This document shows positions 52,701 to 63,954 of a stretch of 64,000 nucleotides of DNA, one piece after another (position 1 is the first letter of the stretch; each line of letters starts with the position of its first letter). The position numbers were made by a program, and so were the translations under genes. The notes under the pieces were generated by a model. It ran no database searches. It had not been told where the DNA came from and saw nothing but the letters and a program-made list of their open reading frames with translations. Origin of the DNA: Plasmopara viticola (Eukaryota > Oomycota > Peronosporomycetes > Peronosporales > Peronosporaceae); NCBI GenBank assembly GCA_001695595.3, contig MBPM02000004.1, positions 1,736,001 to 1,800,000 of the forward strand, read 5' to 3'.

Positions 52701-55069
52701 CACGAGGCTGTCACTCCTACTATGAAGCTCTTGGGTCATATCACCAAAGCAGTTTATGCATTTTTCAAAAGATACAGAGGTCTGGGGCAGCCTAAGGCTT
52801 GACCGTCAGGTCTTATCAGACAAAAGTCTTGAGCGCGTAAACTCGGTTACATTGCAGAGCGCTCGGTATGGATCGATCTGCCTATGGAACATGCATTACC
52901 TTATACAATGAGCTGAAGAATTATCCAATTAATCACCGAAAGCTATGAGGAATGCGTATTGTGTCATATTGGAGCCAGTGAGGCGATCGACGCCGTGTCT
53001 ACGTTTTAGCATTTAGTCGTATTGTGTGGCAAAGTTGTACGCTAACGGTTGAGTACCGACGGAACGCTTAGAAAGTCATGTTTACCTAGATCTAGCACTT
53101 AAAATGTATGCTACAGGTGTACGCTAGCATGATTACACGATTCGTATTTTACTCTCAATCTGGCATAGTACTGCACCCTAGGGGAGACACTATTCTTATT
53201 ATTATATTGATGGCATGCCTGATTGTTTCTTAGATAGATTTGCCTCTCGGTAGAAGACGATAATATTATGATCCGGCGGTGACAAAGCCGCATCCAACGG
53301 CAGCAACATCACGCTTAAAATAAAGCAAGCCAGGCATTGTGGCAAGCGGTCAAAGGCTTAGCAAATCTTTATAGCATAAACTAGAGTCCTTCGAAGCCAA
53401 AGCGGGTGATCGAGCTTAATTTGTATTTGAATCGACGGAAGTTGGCACATACGTGCCGTGGAATGTCGTTGTTATAAAAATGGTGGCCCTACTTGATTTC
53501 CAGGGATAGAATATTCGTTTTTTAATGTCGTACATGTGATCAATAATAAACTTGTAGAAGCCTGCCCAGACTATTTGACCGTTACGCTTACATTCGGCGA
53601 AAGTGATCGTGCGGTATTTGGTAGGATTTTGCTACCTTTGGAAGCAAAGTTTTACAGAAGGTGGGTTTAGATCGCCGTTGCGCGACGTGATCACTGAGAG
53701 AGTTGCGGTTACACTTAGCGCAAGTGTTTGATCGATTGAAAAGAATTATGATTAGACTTTAAGGGTGAATGTAGTAGCCAAATTTTTATCACATCATTGC
53801 CTGGACCGTGCGTAATTAAATCCCTTTTCGCTAACGTTTTTTTGTGTGAGCCCACCAACTTATCATGTGAAAAGCTAATTTATTTGTAGCATTTTGGCTA
53901 TAATCGACGTAGCAATATTAAAGATACGAAGTGAGGGCGTATGTTTTACACCCTTTTATCGTGGGTAAGTTTCAAATCAAGCCAAGATCTGATAGAATTT
54001 ATTAGACTGAGGAGATCCAAGAAAATATATGAAAATCGACTCTTGCCACATAATGAAAAACGAGATGTGAAGCTAAACAGCTACGTATGGACTAATAATT
54101 GGCTCTCGTTGAAAATTGAGAGTGGTAATTGAGCAGAAAAAATAGGTTGAATTTGACTGGCTGCAACGTTCCGACTAAGGGTCTTATTTTCGACCTCATC
54201 GTTCTGCAGTAAGGCGTTACCGATGGCTTAGTTGGAAGCCTGGTGAATAACACAACACAGCTTTGTTGTAAGCAAACAGATGCTTTGCAAGGCTCGCGTT
54301 GCCAAGACCTTACTTGTACAATCAGCTGCTAAGCATATTTACTTTCTCCGGTAGTTTAGAAATCATGGCGTAGGAGGAGTCAGAATATCCCGCCTCCTCG
54401 GAGTCTTCGTGGTCAAATGATAAATAAGCACCCAGCCAAGGACTTTCATTTGTTGATGCTGCCGCAACAATAGTTTGCCTCATAATATCGAACTTGCTTG
54501 GAGTGTCCCAAAGAGGATTTAAAGCCGTTAAATACGGTTACGGATATATATATATTGTCTATGTATATCTGGCCATTATTTTTAAAACGTAAAAGCATTT
54601 GAGGGACCAGGCAATCAATGCCATCAAAGGCCTCTAAAGATTCATTCTTACCACTAGCTACTTCTGTAGCCTACTACTCAGCAAGCTTAACGCCGTGAGG
54701 TATGTTTAACTTTCACTTTTGAATTTGATACGGTGCACTTTATCTTAAATAATAATTTTTTGAGGAATACGTCTTTCCAAAAACTTTTTTTTGTAATAAC
54801 TGTTGCATTGTCCAGCATGTTGTAAGCATGAACTTCTCACCACTTTCGGTGTAGTCATAAAATACACAAAACGTCAAGGACAAAGATGGCAATCTCGGCT
54901 TGTGCATTATGCTACTCTAAGCCTTTAGAGTATTTGTTTTAAGATATTCCAGCTCTTGATTTAGCCAAGATCTTAGTCGCTTCGAGATCTATGAGACTGA
55001 GGATTTTTATCATGCTTCAAACAGACTTTTTATTTGTGCGCGCCTGTCTTAACACAGTGACCAGTTAGC
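43740..55069. other. Eleven-kilobase gene-poor stretch
   Basis: I found no supportable gene in this stretch. The longest frames are about 100-126 codons (for example 47181-47543 and 51588-51950) and show no family motif or coding bias that I can defend. It contains a 45-bp tandem duplication at 49914-50003. It is likely made of eroded transposon sequence. Confidence 0.55.
49914..50003 (+). repeat. 45-bp tandem duplication
   Basis: There are two adjacent units, each containing CAACGGCCTTGTGC followed by an A8 run and GTCTATAC, with only a couple of differences between them. The near identity points to a recent local duplication. Confidence 0.85.
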
Positions 55070-55084
55070 TGTGACATTCAAACT

Positions 55085-55455
55085 GGCAAGTGGGTTACTG
55101 CTATGGACTGGGGTAACACTTTTGCTTCTTTCATTCCGATAAGCTCCTAAGCGTCAGCCAGCAAATTATCTTTAACAATGCATGCCGCAAAGCGCGTAAG
55201 TCGACAATGGTCGATAAGTCGCACGTGTGCGCAATTAGAGTAGAAGGCAAACCACCATGCAAAGGGGATAGCGGTGGTACGTTTGGATTCATTAGCAATA
55301 GCTATTTTTGTGGCGTCAATGGTACGCCCACTAAGTATCCTCGGTGCTCGCATGGATTGATTCTGAACTCTAACGTACGTGAACTCAAACCTGCGAATGC
55401 TTTATCATGGTACTCTGCAGCTCTTAGTTCAACACTTCAAACATTTCTCAAATAA
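55085..55455 (+). pseudogene. Trypsin-like serine protease remnant (C-terminal half)
   Basis: The frame ending at 55455 carries HVCAI, then PPCKGDSGG with the catalytic serine context of chymotrypsin-fold (S1) proteases. Upstream in the same frame is KLLSVSQQI, followed by NNACRKARKSTMVDK, as in secreted oomycete trypsin-like or glucanase-inhibitor-like proteins. Just upstream, another frame reads WVTAMDWGNTFASF, which matches the family GWGNT block, so a frameshift lies at about 55115-55150. The N-terminal half with the His and Asp residues is not recognisable, and after GDSGG the usual PL and GWG pattern is lost. I treat it as a pseudogene fragment. Confidence 0.7.
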
Positions 55456-57704
55456 TTGTCAAATTTCCACAGGGAAAATTTGACAGCCTAACTGGTCACT
55501 AAGTTTAAATTGGCAAGTGCGGCTTCATTCTTGGTATTCAGAAATCGATTTTGATGCTCACTTCCATTCTGTTAGTGAACTTTATTGGGTGTACTAAATT
55601 ACCGACCTTTCTCCTGGGCCTCCTATTGTGTCTTGGAAAGTCTGCTACCCGCAGCTGGTGGCATCATGTTAGTTAATTTAATTGCTATGGTTTCCATGTT
55701 TGAGTGCTACTTTTAATGTCTTATGAAGCTGGTGCTGCCAGCAAATTAAATTATCGTCTTCGATCGGCTCAATTAATTTTCTTTGCGGATATACCGATAC
55801 CTTTGATATCAAGCATACTTATATCGGATATACGCTCAGGCTTCGATCCATAGCAACCGTACACGCAAGAGAGTTTTGAATTGAATCCACTAAATCACTA
55901 CTGCGAGTGATGAAGTGACTGGCACAAATGGTCGTTCCACGGCAAACAATGTAAAGCTTGTGTTTGTCTAGTCACGGGTAGACAAGCTTACGCCGTAACT
56001 ATTCGTGTTAAGAAGAAGAAATGATTATATATGCTGCCAAAGTCTATAATAGGTTTAAGAAAAACTTGAGACTGTCCCGTTTGTCAGATCAATCAGATAA
56101 CCCTTTATCATTCCTCTAATCGTTTACCAGCCTACAAATTTTCACGACGCGAAGTGTCTATTGAGCCTTTCACAGCCATGTCCACTCCATCGTATCCTCT
56201 TTATAGGGCTTGACAGCTCTCAAAATTTGATTTTTACGGTTGTACTAGCCGCCCACTCATTATAGGGACCAATTCTTTCCCACAGGGTGCCACGAATATA
56301 TAATTTACTGATTTTGTGGCCAAAGATTCTACAAGAAGCCTTCAAGAGCTCGTCGGGCTAGCCAAAGCTACACTTCATTGGCCCACTTTGGGATAAATAC
56401 GGATTATGTCAATTTTTCTAATAAAGCCAAATTAGCGGATATTCCTTGCATATAGATGACTGATTTCATGCAAGCTAAATTATTCAGCCTGGATTCCACA
56501 AATGTCGCTATCGCCAGGGCTGCAGGATCTAGAACTGCCTTATCTCCTAGTCATAAAGTTTGCTCGTTAAGAATTAACACGATGACGAAATTTGAGTCGG
56601 TAAGAGGAGAGGCTGCAATTGCGACTGCCTCATCAACCTCAGAAGAAACAGCAAGTCCCTCGGGCAGTGCAAAAGGCGTATCCGACCTGTACAAAAACCC
56701 TGAAGCATTTGCGAGGGTTGAAGTAGTTATTCTACCGGCGTAGGATGACTAACAAAAGTTACCAGCTTTGACAGAATCGCTCTGCATCTTGCACAGGGGA
56801 GGCGACCAGAAAAATGTGAGACCTTTCGGTAAGTAATAGCCCACGGTTCCCAAGCTTAAAGAATTAGAATGTGTATCAGTAGGAGTGTACGGACTAGATT
56901 TCTTTATACAACATCAATTTTTTAATCTTTGAGTCAACAAGCTTTCAAATTTTATTGATAGAAGCTCTGTAGATAAATTAACTAATCATGACATCCAAAA
57001 GAAGGACGGACCTGTTTGCAGTATTACTAGCTTTCCGACTTGCCTCTTTTAACGTTACTGCCTGCACTCGAAATAATTAATTGCGAGGCGAGCCCCCCCA
57101 ACTTTTGAATGACCTAAACACACGCTCTTATTCGGCGAGTAGAGCCTCAATAATAACGGCCGTCAGCCTCGTTAAAAAAAGTTAAAATATTTTTTATTTA
57201 TAAAGCTTACGCCTACCATGCTTGAAAGTTGACGGCCACCAATACTGAGCTTTTACTCGAAACTTACACTTTCTTGCCTGCATGCAAGAAAGACATGAGC
57301 AAAAATATCATGTTTATAAAGTATGGAAGTTGACGTCTACCAATACTGAGGCTAAACTTGTCAAAGAAAATCGCGGTGGTCGCATTATGGTCAGCCCAGC
57401 TAAACCAAAGTTAAAGCGGTTGCTTTAGGTTTTGCTCGGATAAAACTTGTTGTCGGCTCCAGCGTACGAGTGTTCTACGACCTATGCTCTACGACATTAC
57501 GCTGCCCTGACGACAACGAATTCGAATGTATTTTACATGAAGCTTTATTGAACACTATATCCACGTAAGGGCCGTAGCTTTTTTAAAAAAAATGGCGTCT
57601 TGGACATGCAATTTAGTGTTAGCAATATTACAATTTACGTGATCCACAAAATCAAATCAATACGCATAAAAAGTAATGTGCACGTGGTGTAACAAAATAG
57701 CATC
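55456..57704. other. Intergenic stretch with an inverted minisatellite
   Basis: This lies between the protease remnant and the acidic coiled-coil gene. The only ordered feature is the second site of the 100-bp repeat at 57228-57350. A 95-codon frame at 56456-56743 is not supported by any motif. Confidence 0.5.
57228..57350 (-). repeat. 100-bp tandem repeat, site 2 (inverted)
   Basis: The words ACCAATACTGAG at 57238 and 57339, GACGGCCACC/GACGTCTACC, and TGCATGCAAGAAAGACATGAGC are the reverse complement of the unit at 37811-38000. The period is again about 100 bp. The two sites are 19 kb apart. Confidence 0.75.
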
Positions 57705-58634
57705 ATGGCTGACGATGGCGACGACGCCGTGTACGCGTCAATTTTGGACCGCTTGGAGCGATCAACGCGACGTAAATTGGTGCGAAAAGTGGTGAAAAAG
57801 GATTATCGATCAATTAATCGCCATATACGTCAGGCATCAGAGTCGTTGTCGGCTTTGCAGCAGCTGAAGGCAGCGTCCGAGCATTTGAGACCGTGTGCTG
57901 ATTGGCTGCCAAATACGCTGCAAGCGCAGCTTGATAGCATTGACCAGCTCCAATACAACGTGGAGAGGGCACTGAAAAGCTTAGAGAAGGTCGCTGGAGT
58001 CAAGCAGGAAAAGACGATAGAACGATTGCTTGACGAGGAGAAGACAGCAAGTGTAGAGCAGAAGGTGGTTGTCGCAGAGGGTGGGGTGCACATAAAGGAG
58101 AAAGAAATGAGTTACAGTGAGTTGGGGGCAACGAAAGAGGACACGACAATTGATTTTAAAATGGAAAAAGAGGAAATTGGTGCCACTACTGAGGTGCATG
58201 AGGAAATAAAAGTTGAGTGTGGGAACGATGCTAATAGTCAAGCCGATCGAAGTCGAGATAAAGACAGCGAGGAGGCTTTAGATAGTGAAGATCTACACGA
58301 ATCACTAGCACAGAGAAGAATAGAGCAGATAGATGACGATGCTGACATGGTGAGTTTAAAGGATGTTGACACTCAAGACAATAGGATGAGAGCAGAGAAA
58401 GCGGTGCTGGAATGTCAAGTTGATGACACACTGGTGACTGATAAAGATGAGCTACCGTGCGGTTTAGTCAGAGTGATCCGTGATGCAGCAATGTGTATTA
58501 AGGAAGAGCCGATACACAACCAGCATCCCTTTAAAGCGAATAGCGAGATCGATGCCCCGTGTGAGCCAGCACTACAGAACGTCGATGAAATTCCTGTTGA
58601 GCTGGAAGTGTTTCAATCGTCTGATTCTGAATAA
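57705..58634 (+). CDS. Acidic protein of the local three-member coiled-coil family (single exon)
   Basis: A 309-residue protein, MADDGDDAVYASILDRLERSTRRK at the start (first part shown only). Residues 10-60 resemble the start of the proteins at 22.7 and 60.5 kb: an ILxRL core, then STRRK as in the 22.7-kb protein, then a long helix. From residue 110 the chain is strongly acidic and low in complexity. It contains several consensus sumoylation sites (VKQE, IKVE, IKEE). No enzyme motif, membrane span or signal peptide is seen. The ATG at 57705 is the first in the frame. Function is unknown; a nuclear scaffold or regulatory role is only a guess from its composition. Confidence 0.72.
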   Translation: MADDGDDAVYASILDRLERSTRRKLVRKVVKKDYRSINRHIRQASESLSALQQLKAASEHLRPCADWLPNTLQAQLDSIDQLQYNVERALKSLEKVAGVKQEKTIERLLDEEKTASVEQKVVVAEGGVHIKEKEMSYSELGATKEDTTIDFKMEKEEIGATTEVHEEIKVECGNDANSQADRSRDKDSEEALDSEDLHESLAQRRIEQIDDDADMVSLKDVDTQDNRMRAEKAVLECQVDDTLVTDKDELPCGLVRVIRDAAMCIKEEPIHNQHPFKANSEIDAPCEPALQNVDEIPVELEVFQSSDSE

Positions 58635-59352
58635 TCGGGGGTGTAGATGGGGATGTAGGATTGGCGAATGCGGAGGTACTAAAAGCAGATTTCGCAGACA
58701 GTTTTTTGAGCTCAAAAACGCTACCGATCAAGTAACATGCCTTCACATTTTGCACCACTTTGTGCCTGAAGTGAATATTTATCTGCGCACAAGCGCGTGA
58801 CAGTTATGGTATTGGATGTACACTCGAGTTGATTGACAATTTGAAAATAAACTCACAAGCGACTTAAAAGTGCGCGCAGACTTTGCGTAACTGAAATGAG
58901 TTTCGAATAGCTGAGAGATCCGCTAAATGAGCTGCTTGCGTCTCATAGTGTATAAAATATCAAAGCGATTGTGGTGGTTGGTTTGACGCCAAGTCAACTT
59001 GCTTGTATACAGAGTCATGACATTGTATGTAGCCTAGGCGTATCCAAAGTGCTGAAGACGTGACTTACGACAGTCAAACTGCTAATATCGCCGTCACTTA
59101 AGCCGAGCGCGAATATTACACACCTGAAGAAAGCAAGTGTCCGGCCTTGGCTACATCCAAAAAGGAAATTAGTATCCTATTTACTCTCATCACTATCAAA
59201 AAAAGTAAACGTTACCATAACATGATAGCACTTCACCCGAACCCAACAAGCAGATGTCATTGCGTTCAAGTATTGGAAATGGCATACCGTTTTTCCAAGA
59301 TAGTGTATTGTTTCAAGATCTATGATACGCGAATGGTGAGATGACCTGCAAT
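58635..59352. other. Intergenic stretch between convergent genes
   Basis: This holds the 3' flanks of the acidic coiled-coil gene (+) and the RRM gene (-). Nothing else was recognised. Confidence 0.5.
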
Positions 59353-60479
59353 CTACTTGGCCTTGTGGACAGCCACGCGAATGTTTTTGCCATTGAATGG
59401 ATAGCCGTTCATTCGCAGTGCAAGGGTCATACCGTCCAACGCAGCAAAGCGGACAATTGCGACGCCTACTGTACTACCATCGGCCATCGTGGGCATTTGC
59501 ACCGACTCGACCGCGCCAGCGATGCCAAAGTACGACGACACGTCTTCTTCCTTCGTAGTGCCCCAGGGCAGATCCGACACGTAAACCTCGTACGTGGCAT
59601 TGACTCCCGCAGCTTCAGCGGCTGCAACAGCAGCGGCGGTGCGCTCCACTTTGACCACAACATCCGACTGTGGCGTAGATTCCACCCGTTGTTTCTTGAT
59701 CGTGGGCTCCTCTTCTCCAACTGCGATAGTACTGGATCCTAGAGTCTGTGGCGCATACGCTTCTCGCTTCTTCGCCAGCAGTCCACTCGATGATCTACAG
59801 GCGCAGAACCAATTAATCACATCTCCACAACTTCGTCAAAGTTTCTCACGTACTTGATGTACTCGTCAATATCATCGTGCACATATGCCATCTTGTTGAG
59901 CACCGTTTCCATTTCTTCGAGCGTCGTCTGGCTCGTCAAGGGACTGAGCAGCACGGCGGAGATCAAGTGGTCTAACACCAACACCAATTCATTCCGCAGA
60001 GCTTTGTCGACTCCCGTAAACGTGTCATTCCGAAGAATACTGGCAATGGTCTCCACGTCGAGAAAATTCTTTTCAATCCACGTATCGTTGCGCTTGCGTG
60101 TTATGCGGTACTGAATCTTGCCCAGTAACTTTAAGACTCGCTCGCGACTTTGCAGCTCGCTCTGCTTTTGCTGGGCATCAGCACTGGCCTCTGGAGCTTC
60201 AGCCTGCAATTTGCGCTGCTCGTCGATAAAATCTTTCAAATCAGCGCTAAATTGCGCGTACTTGCGCTTGATCTCGGTACATGTGGCCGCGTTCTCTCGG
60301 CTCAGCGGGACGTCCAGTTTCGCCACGGCTTCTTGAACCTTCTGGGCCTGCTCCACACTCTCTAAACACGCTCTCATTTGCATCTGTAGATTGCGGAGCT
60401 CGTCCTCAATAGCAGATGAGCAGTACGAGCGCAAAGCGTCGCCACCCACGCGCGCAAGGATGCGCTCGAACCCACTCAT
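59353..60479 (-). CDS. Coiled-coil plus RRM protein of the local three-member family (two exons)
   Basis: Exon 1 is 60479-59854, the intron is 59853-59795 (59 bp, GTACGT donor, TGTAG acceptor), and exon 2 is 59794-59353, giving 355 residues. Without splicing, exon 1 would run to a stop at 59817 and the RRM frame would lack an ATG. The phase-2 junction (AA|A, Lys) is what joins the two frames. Residues 1-110 start MSGFERIL and form a helical region very like the 22.7-kb protein. The middle is helical and ends in EYIK at the junction. The second exon has a basic KKQR element, then an RRM with RNP2 VYVSDLP and RNP1-like VGVAIVRF, ending KAK. This suggests RNA binding; the target is unknown. The start is 139 bp from the end of the FUSC-like gene on the same strand. 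Confidence 0.82.
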
Positions 60480-60618
60480 TTACCGCAGCGATGCAAAAAC
60501 AGCGGTACAAAACCGGCCAAAATTTATGATTAAAAGGTACCTTTTTATCGCTAATTCTTAAGTCACAAAGATGAATCTATAGTCTGGGTTTCTCAAACGT
60601 TGATACAATGGCAATGGA

Positions 60619-63600
60619 TCAGGATGAAACGACAATCTCGGCCATCTCCGTGAGGCTTCTTGCAATGCCTTCAGCACTGCTGACCAGACAATTCAAGAGC
60701 AAAAGCTCTTCCATCGAAACCTTTTCATACCGATGGTCTTCCAGCAGCCATTCCACGTACGCAGTCTTCATTTGCGCAGCAATGTCACGGGTACAAAACT
60801 CCTCGACGTTTAAGATGTCGTGCTCACGACACATGGCAGGGACGGAAGACGCAGCCGACGAAGCTCGTCGATCTCGTTCAACGGATGAAGCGTGCGAGAC
60901 TTTCCGAAAACTTCCATGCAAAGGCAGTGGCGGACGGCCATGCTCTCCCTTGATATCAAGGGCCTCGGAAATTTTGCACGTAATCTTGTCGCTGCTTCCA
61001 CCCTTTGCTCCGTTACTGTCCTGATCCTCGCCGCCCTCGTCCTCTGTAATAGCCGCCAGCATCTTCTCACGCCTCGCGACCAGTGCCGGGGCCTTGGGTT
61101 TTCGCTTCGTGTACACCTCAACTTCGAGCTTGAGCCCCTTCTCCAACGCCTCGACAAACTCTTCAAACGACACCGTGCCGCTCTGATCTTTATTCACCAC
61201 AAGCATAAATTCCGCCACGTACTTTTGAATCTCACCTTGCTTCACCGCACCCGATTGGGCAAAAATCGTCTCCAACATGTCGGCAACCTCGTCGGCGTCA
61301 ATTTCGCCACTGCAGTCCTTGTCAGCGAGGCGAAAGGCCTCTTTCATTTGCATGAAAATCGCCGTTTGATCGGCATCGGAATACAAAAAGGCGTCGCTAA
61401 ACAAGATTTCCAACGTTTTGAACGAATCAATGACGGCAGCCTGAAACTGGTGGGTCGCCAGCTGCCACGTGCCATGCGATGGGTGGGTACTGTGGCCATC
61501 GCGAATGTCCAGACTGCTGCGGCGACCGTGGTTGTGCTCGACCCGGTACGTAAACCACTGCACGAGTTTAAACAATAACGTATTGTGATTCAAAAGGCGC
61601 CGCGAGCTTTCGAGAAGTTTTGCATACTTTGGCGCAGAAAACGCCCGTCGCCACAACACGGGCTCGGCTTGGGCCTCGCTCAGCAAAGCGGCTTGGGCCA
61701 CGTGTTTGGCGGGGATTTTCACGTAGAGAATGGTGCGAAGGCGGTCGATCGCATGCGCGTTCATGGTACTCGAGTGGGTCAAATGATGACCAAAGAGGAC
61801 TTCAAACGCTTCGAGTTGCAACCGGAGCGTCTTTTGAATGTTTTGACGCAGCAAGTTGATCGCGCTCTTTGGACATATGATGAGCTCGACGACAATAAAG
61901 AGAACAATCCCCACGGACGTTTGGGCAAGGCTAGAGTAGGAACTGAGCGAGATGGAGGCAGCACTGTCCAGTGAACTGTCGTAGCACATGGTCGATTGAC
62001 GCAGCAGTATTCCCGCCGATACGAACGCCGAGACCAAACCAGCGTACGAGCTGTACCCGCCCGTGTAGCAGACGTACATGGAGATGCAGACCCAACAGAA
62101 GAGCACGAGATTCAAGAGCACCACATCCAGGTGCTTTGGCTCGCAAATCTGAACGATGAAAAACTGAAAGACCGAAGGAATGACGCTGCCGGCTACGACA
62201 CCTCCCACGCGGTTCACTGTCGCTCGAAACGACCCTCCGAGAAAGTTGCCCATGACGTACGCTACAGTGCTCGGCACCGTCGAGTTAAAGCCGTAGACGT
62301 ACACGGACAGAAAGATCCCAATCACAATGGCAACACATCCTCGAAACGTGCTTAGCAAAGCTTGTCCGTTCGTGTAGTGATGCATCTTGACAAAGTTCTT
62401 GACCGAAGCGATGAGAAAGGAACGGATTCGATGGACGTCAGTGTAGACCTTTTTATTGTGAATGTCTTGGAATTCCATCATCGTGCTGCAGAAGGAATTA
62501 AGGGAAAAAAGAAACAGGTTCAACGGGACGTTGCCAGTCATTTCTTCGACGGTCACGGGGTTCGTACGCAACGTTCGATTCTGGATCGAGCGGAAACGAT
62601 GGAGGGTTGTCTCCATTTGTGTTTCAAGTCTGGCTATCGACGCCAGGTTGACTTCTGCACCACGATGTTTCAGCGTCAATACGATGGATAGCCAACTCAA
62701 ATAGATGCACCACTTACCACGTGATGAAGAATGGACTTCACGCGCAATTTCGTAGAGCAGGTCGCCTGAGCGCGTCTGGATGATGTAGATCTCACGCTGC
62801 AATTTTTTCATGTACATCACGTGGAGACGTTCATACTTCTCTAGCTGCATTGCGTAGCTCAGCGTACGCAAGTCTGAAATCAACAAACCCACGACTTTGA
62901 CGTAATTCAACATGATGGGGCGATGAAAGCCAAGCACATAGTGAAAGCCAAAGGACTGCTCCCACCACGCGTCGACCAGCAGCGCTTGCATCCGGCGATG
63001 GCGAATCGCTGCCGCATCAAATTTACACTGCAGCTTGAGTTTAAGAAAGCTCATGTGGTCGACGTTCTTGTTCTTGAAACAGTACGAGTCGATGATTATG
63101 TTGAGCAAATCGAGAATATCGTCAGCGACAAGTTTCGCATCTTTTCGCAGTCGATTAATGGCACTACCAATCCAACATGATCAATTTTCGTCGCAATAGA
63201 AAAAGAGAGAGCAGTCACCACTTACAAAATCGGGTACGGGATGAACATGATGGCGAGCGAAACGAGCGAGCCGAGAATGCCAATCAAAAAGTAGACTTCG
63301 AGATTGTGTAGAATGTTCGCCGTGCGAAAACGCGGATTGTCGGATGTTTTGAGACCGGATCCACTGATCGGATCCGCCGGGTCGATGATCGTCAAAACTA
63401 CACGGAACCAATGGTAAGTATGCGAGAAGGTCAGCGCTACGAAAGAGGGGAGGAAATCTTACTAAAGTACAGATTGTTGGCCACGGCAAATTTCTTCGTT
63501 GTTGCAGCAAAGGGACAGACCAGGATGACGACAGTTAAGAGGATTATCCACGGTAACGTGGAGTAGAAATTGTGTTGATTGACCCAATATGTACTCGCCG

Positions 63601-63954
63601 AGAAGGCCTCGTTGATCTCAGTGTAGCCCGCGTACGGATCTTGAGCCGTTGGATCTTGCGTATGTACATCGATGCAAGCAAAGAGTACAAGACTAAAGCC
63701 AAGCGCCATTCCCACCCCAAAGATGGCTTGCCAAGCCACCATGAGGGTGCTCCCAATGGTTTTTCCCGTGGTAAAGATCACGGCAATTGCGCAATAGCTC
63801 AAGCCACCGAGGTAGTACCACGAAGGAAACAGGACCCACTTCTTGCCGTCAACATCAGTGAAATCGTAGTCGGACACCCGGGTCTGGATCGAAGAAGCAA
63901 GCAATACCCCGACGGCTACTCGTAGCGACAATTGCGCATTAAACCGAAACTCTC
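60619..63954 (-). CDS. FUSC/ALMT-like multi-pass membrane protein with EF-hands, copy B (5' end outside window)
   Basis: Exons seen are 63954-63463, 63397-63226, 63163-62718 and 62654-60619; introns are 62-65 bp. The first exon lies beyond 64000, since the frame before 63954 has a stop and an AG acceptor (GTGAAG) sits exactly where the paralog's exon 2 begins. Two blocks of membrane spans occur (63.2-63.9 kb and about 61.9-62.4 kb). Shared segments with copy A are SSIQTR, WYYLGGLSYC, WWEQSFGFHY and NRVGGVVAGSVIPS. Unlike copy A, it carries a pair of EF-hands: DKDCSGEIDADE (about 61286-61324) and NKDQSGTVSFEE (about 61156-61195), both with the Ca-binding acidic positions, placed after the second membrane block. 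A calcium-regulated channel or transporter is the natural inference. The substrate is unknown. Confidence 0.88.

Noticed and set aside
52494..52802. 102-codon frame with a hydrophobic segment
   Set aside because: No family resemblance or supporting context; left as chance.
56456..56743. 95-codon frame before the acidic coiled-coil gene
   Set aside because: No recognisable domain or secretion signal, and no link to the neighbouring gene.
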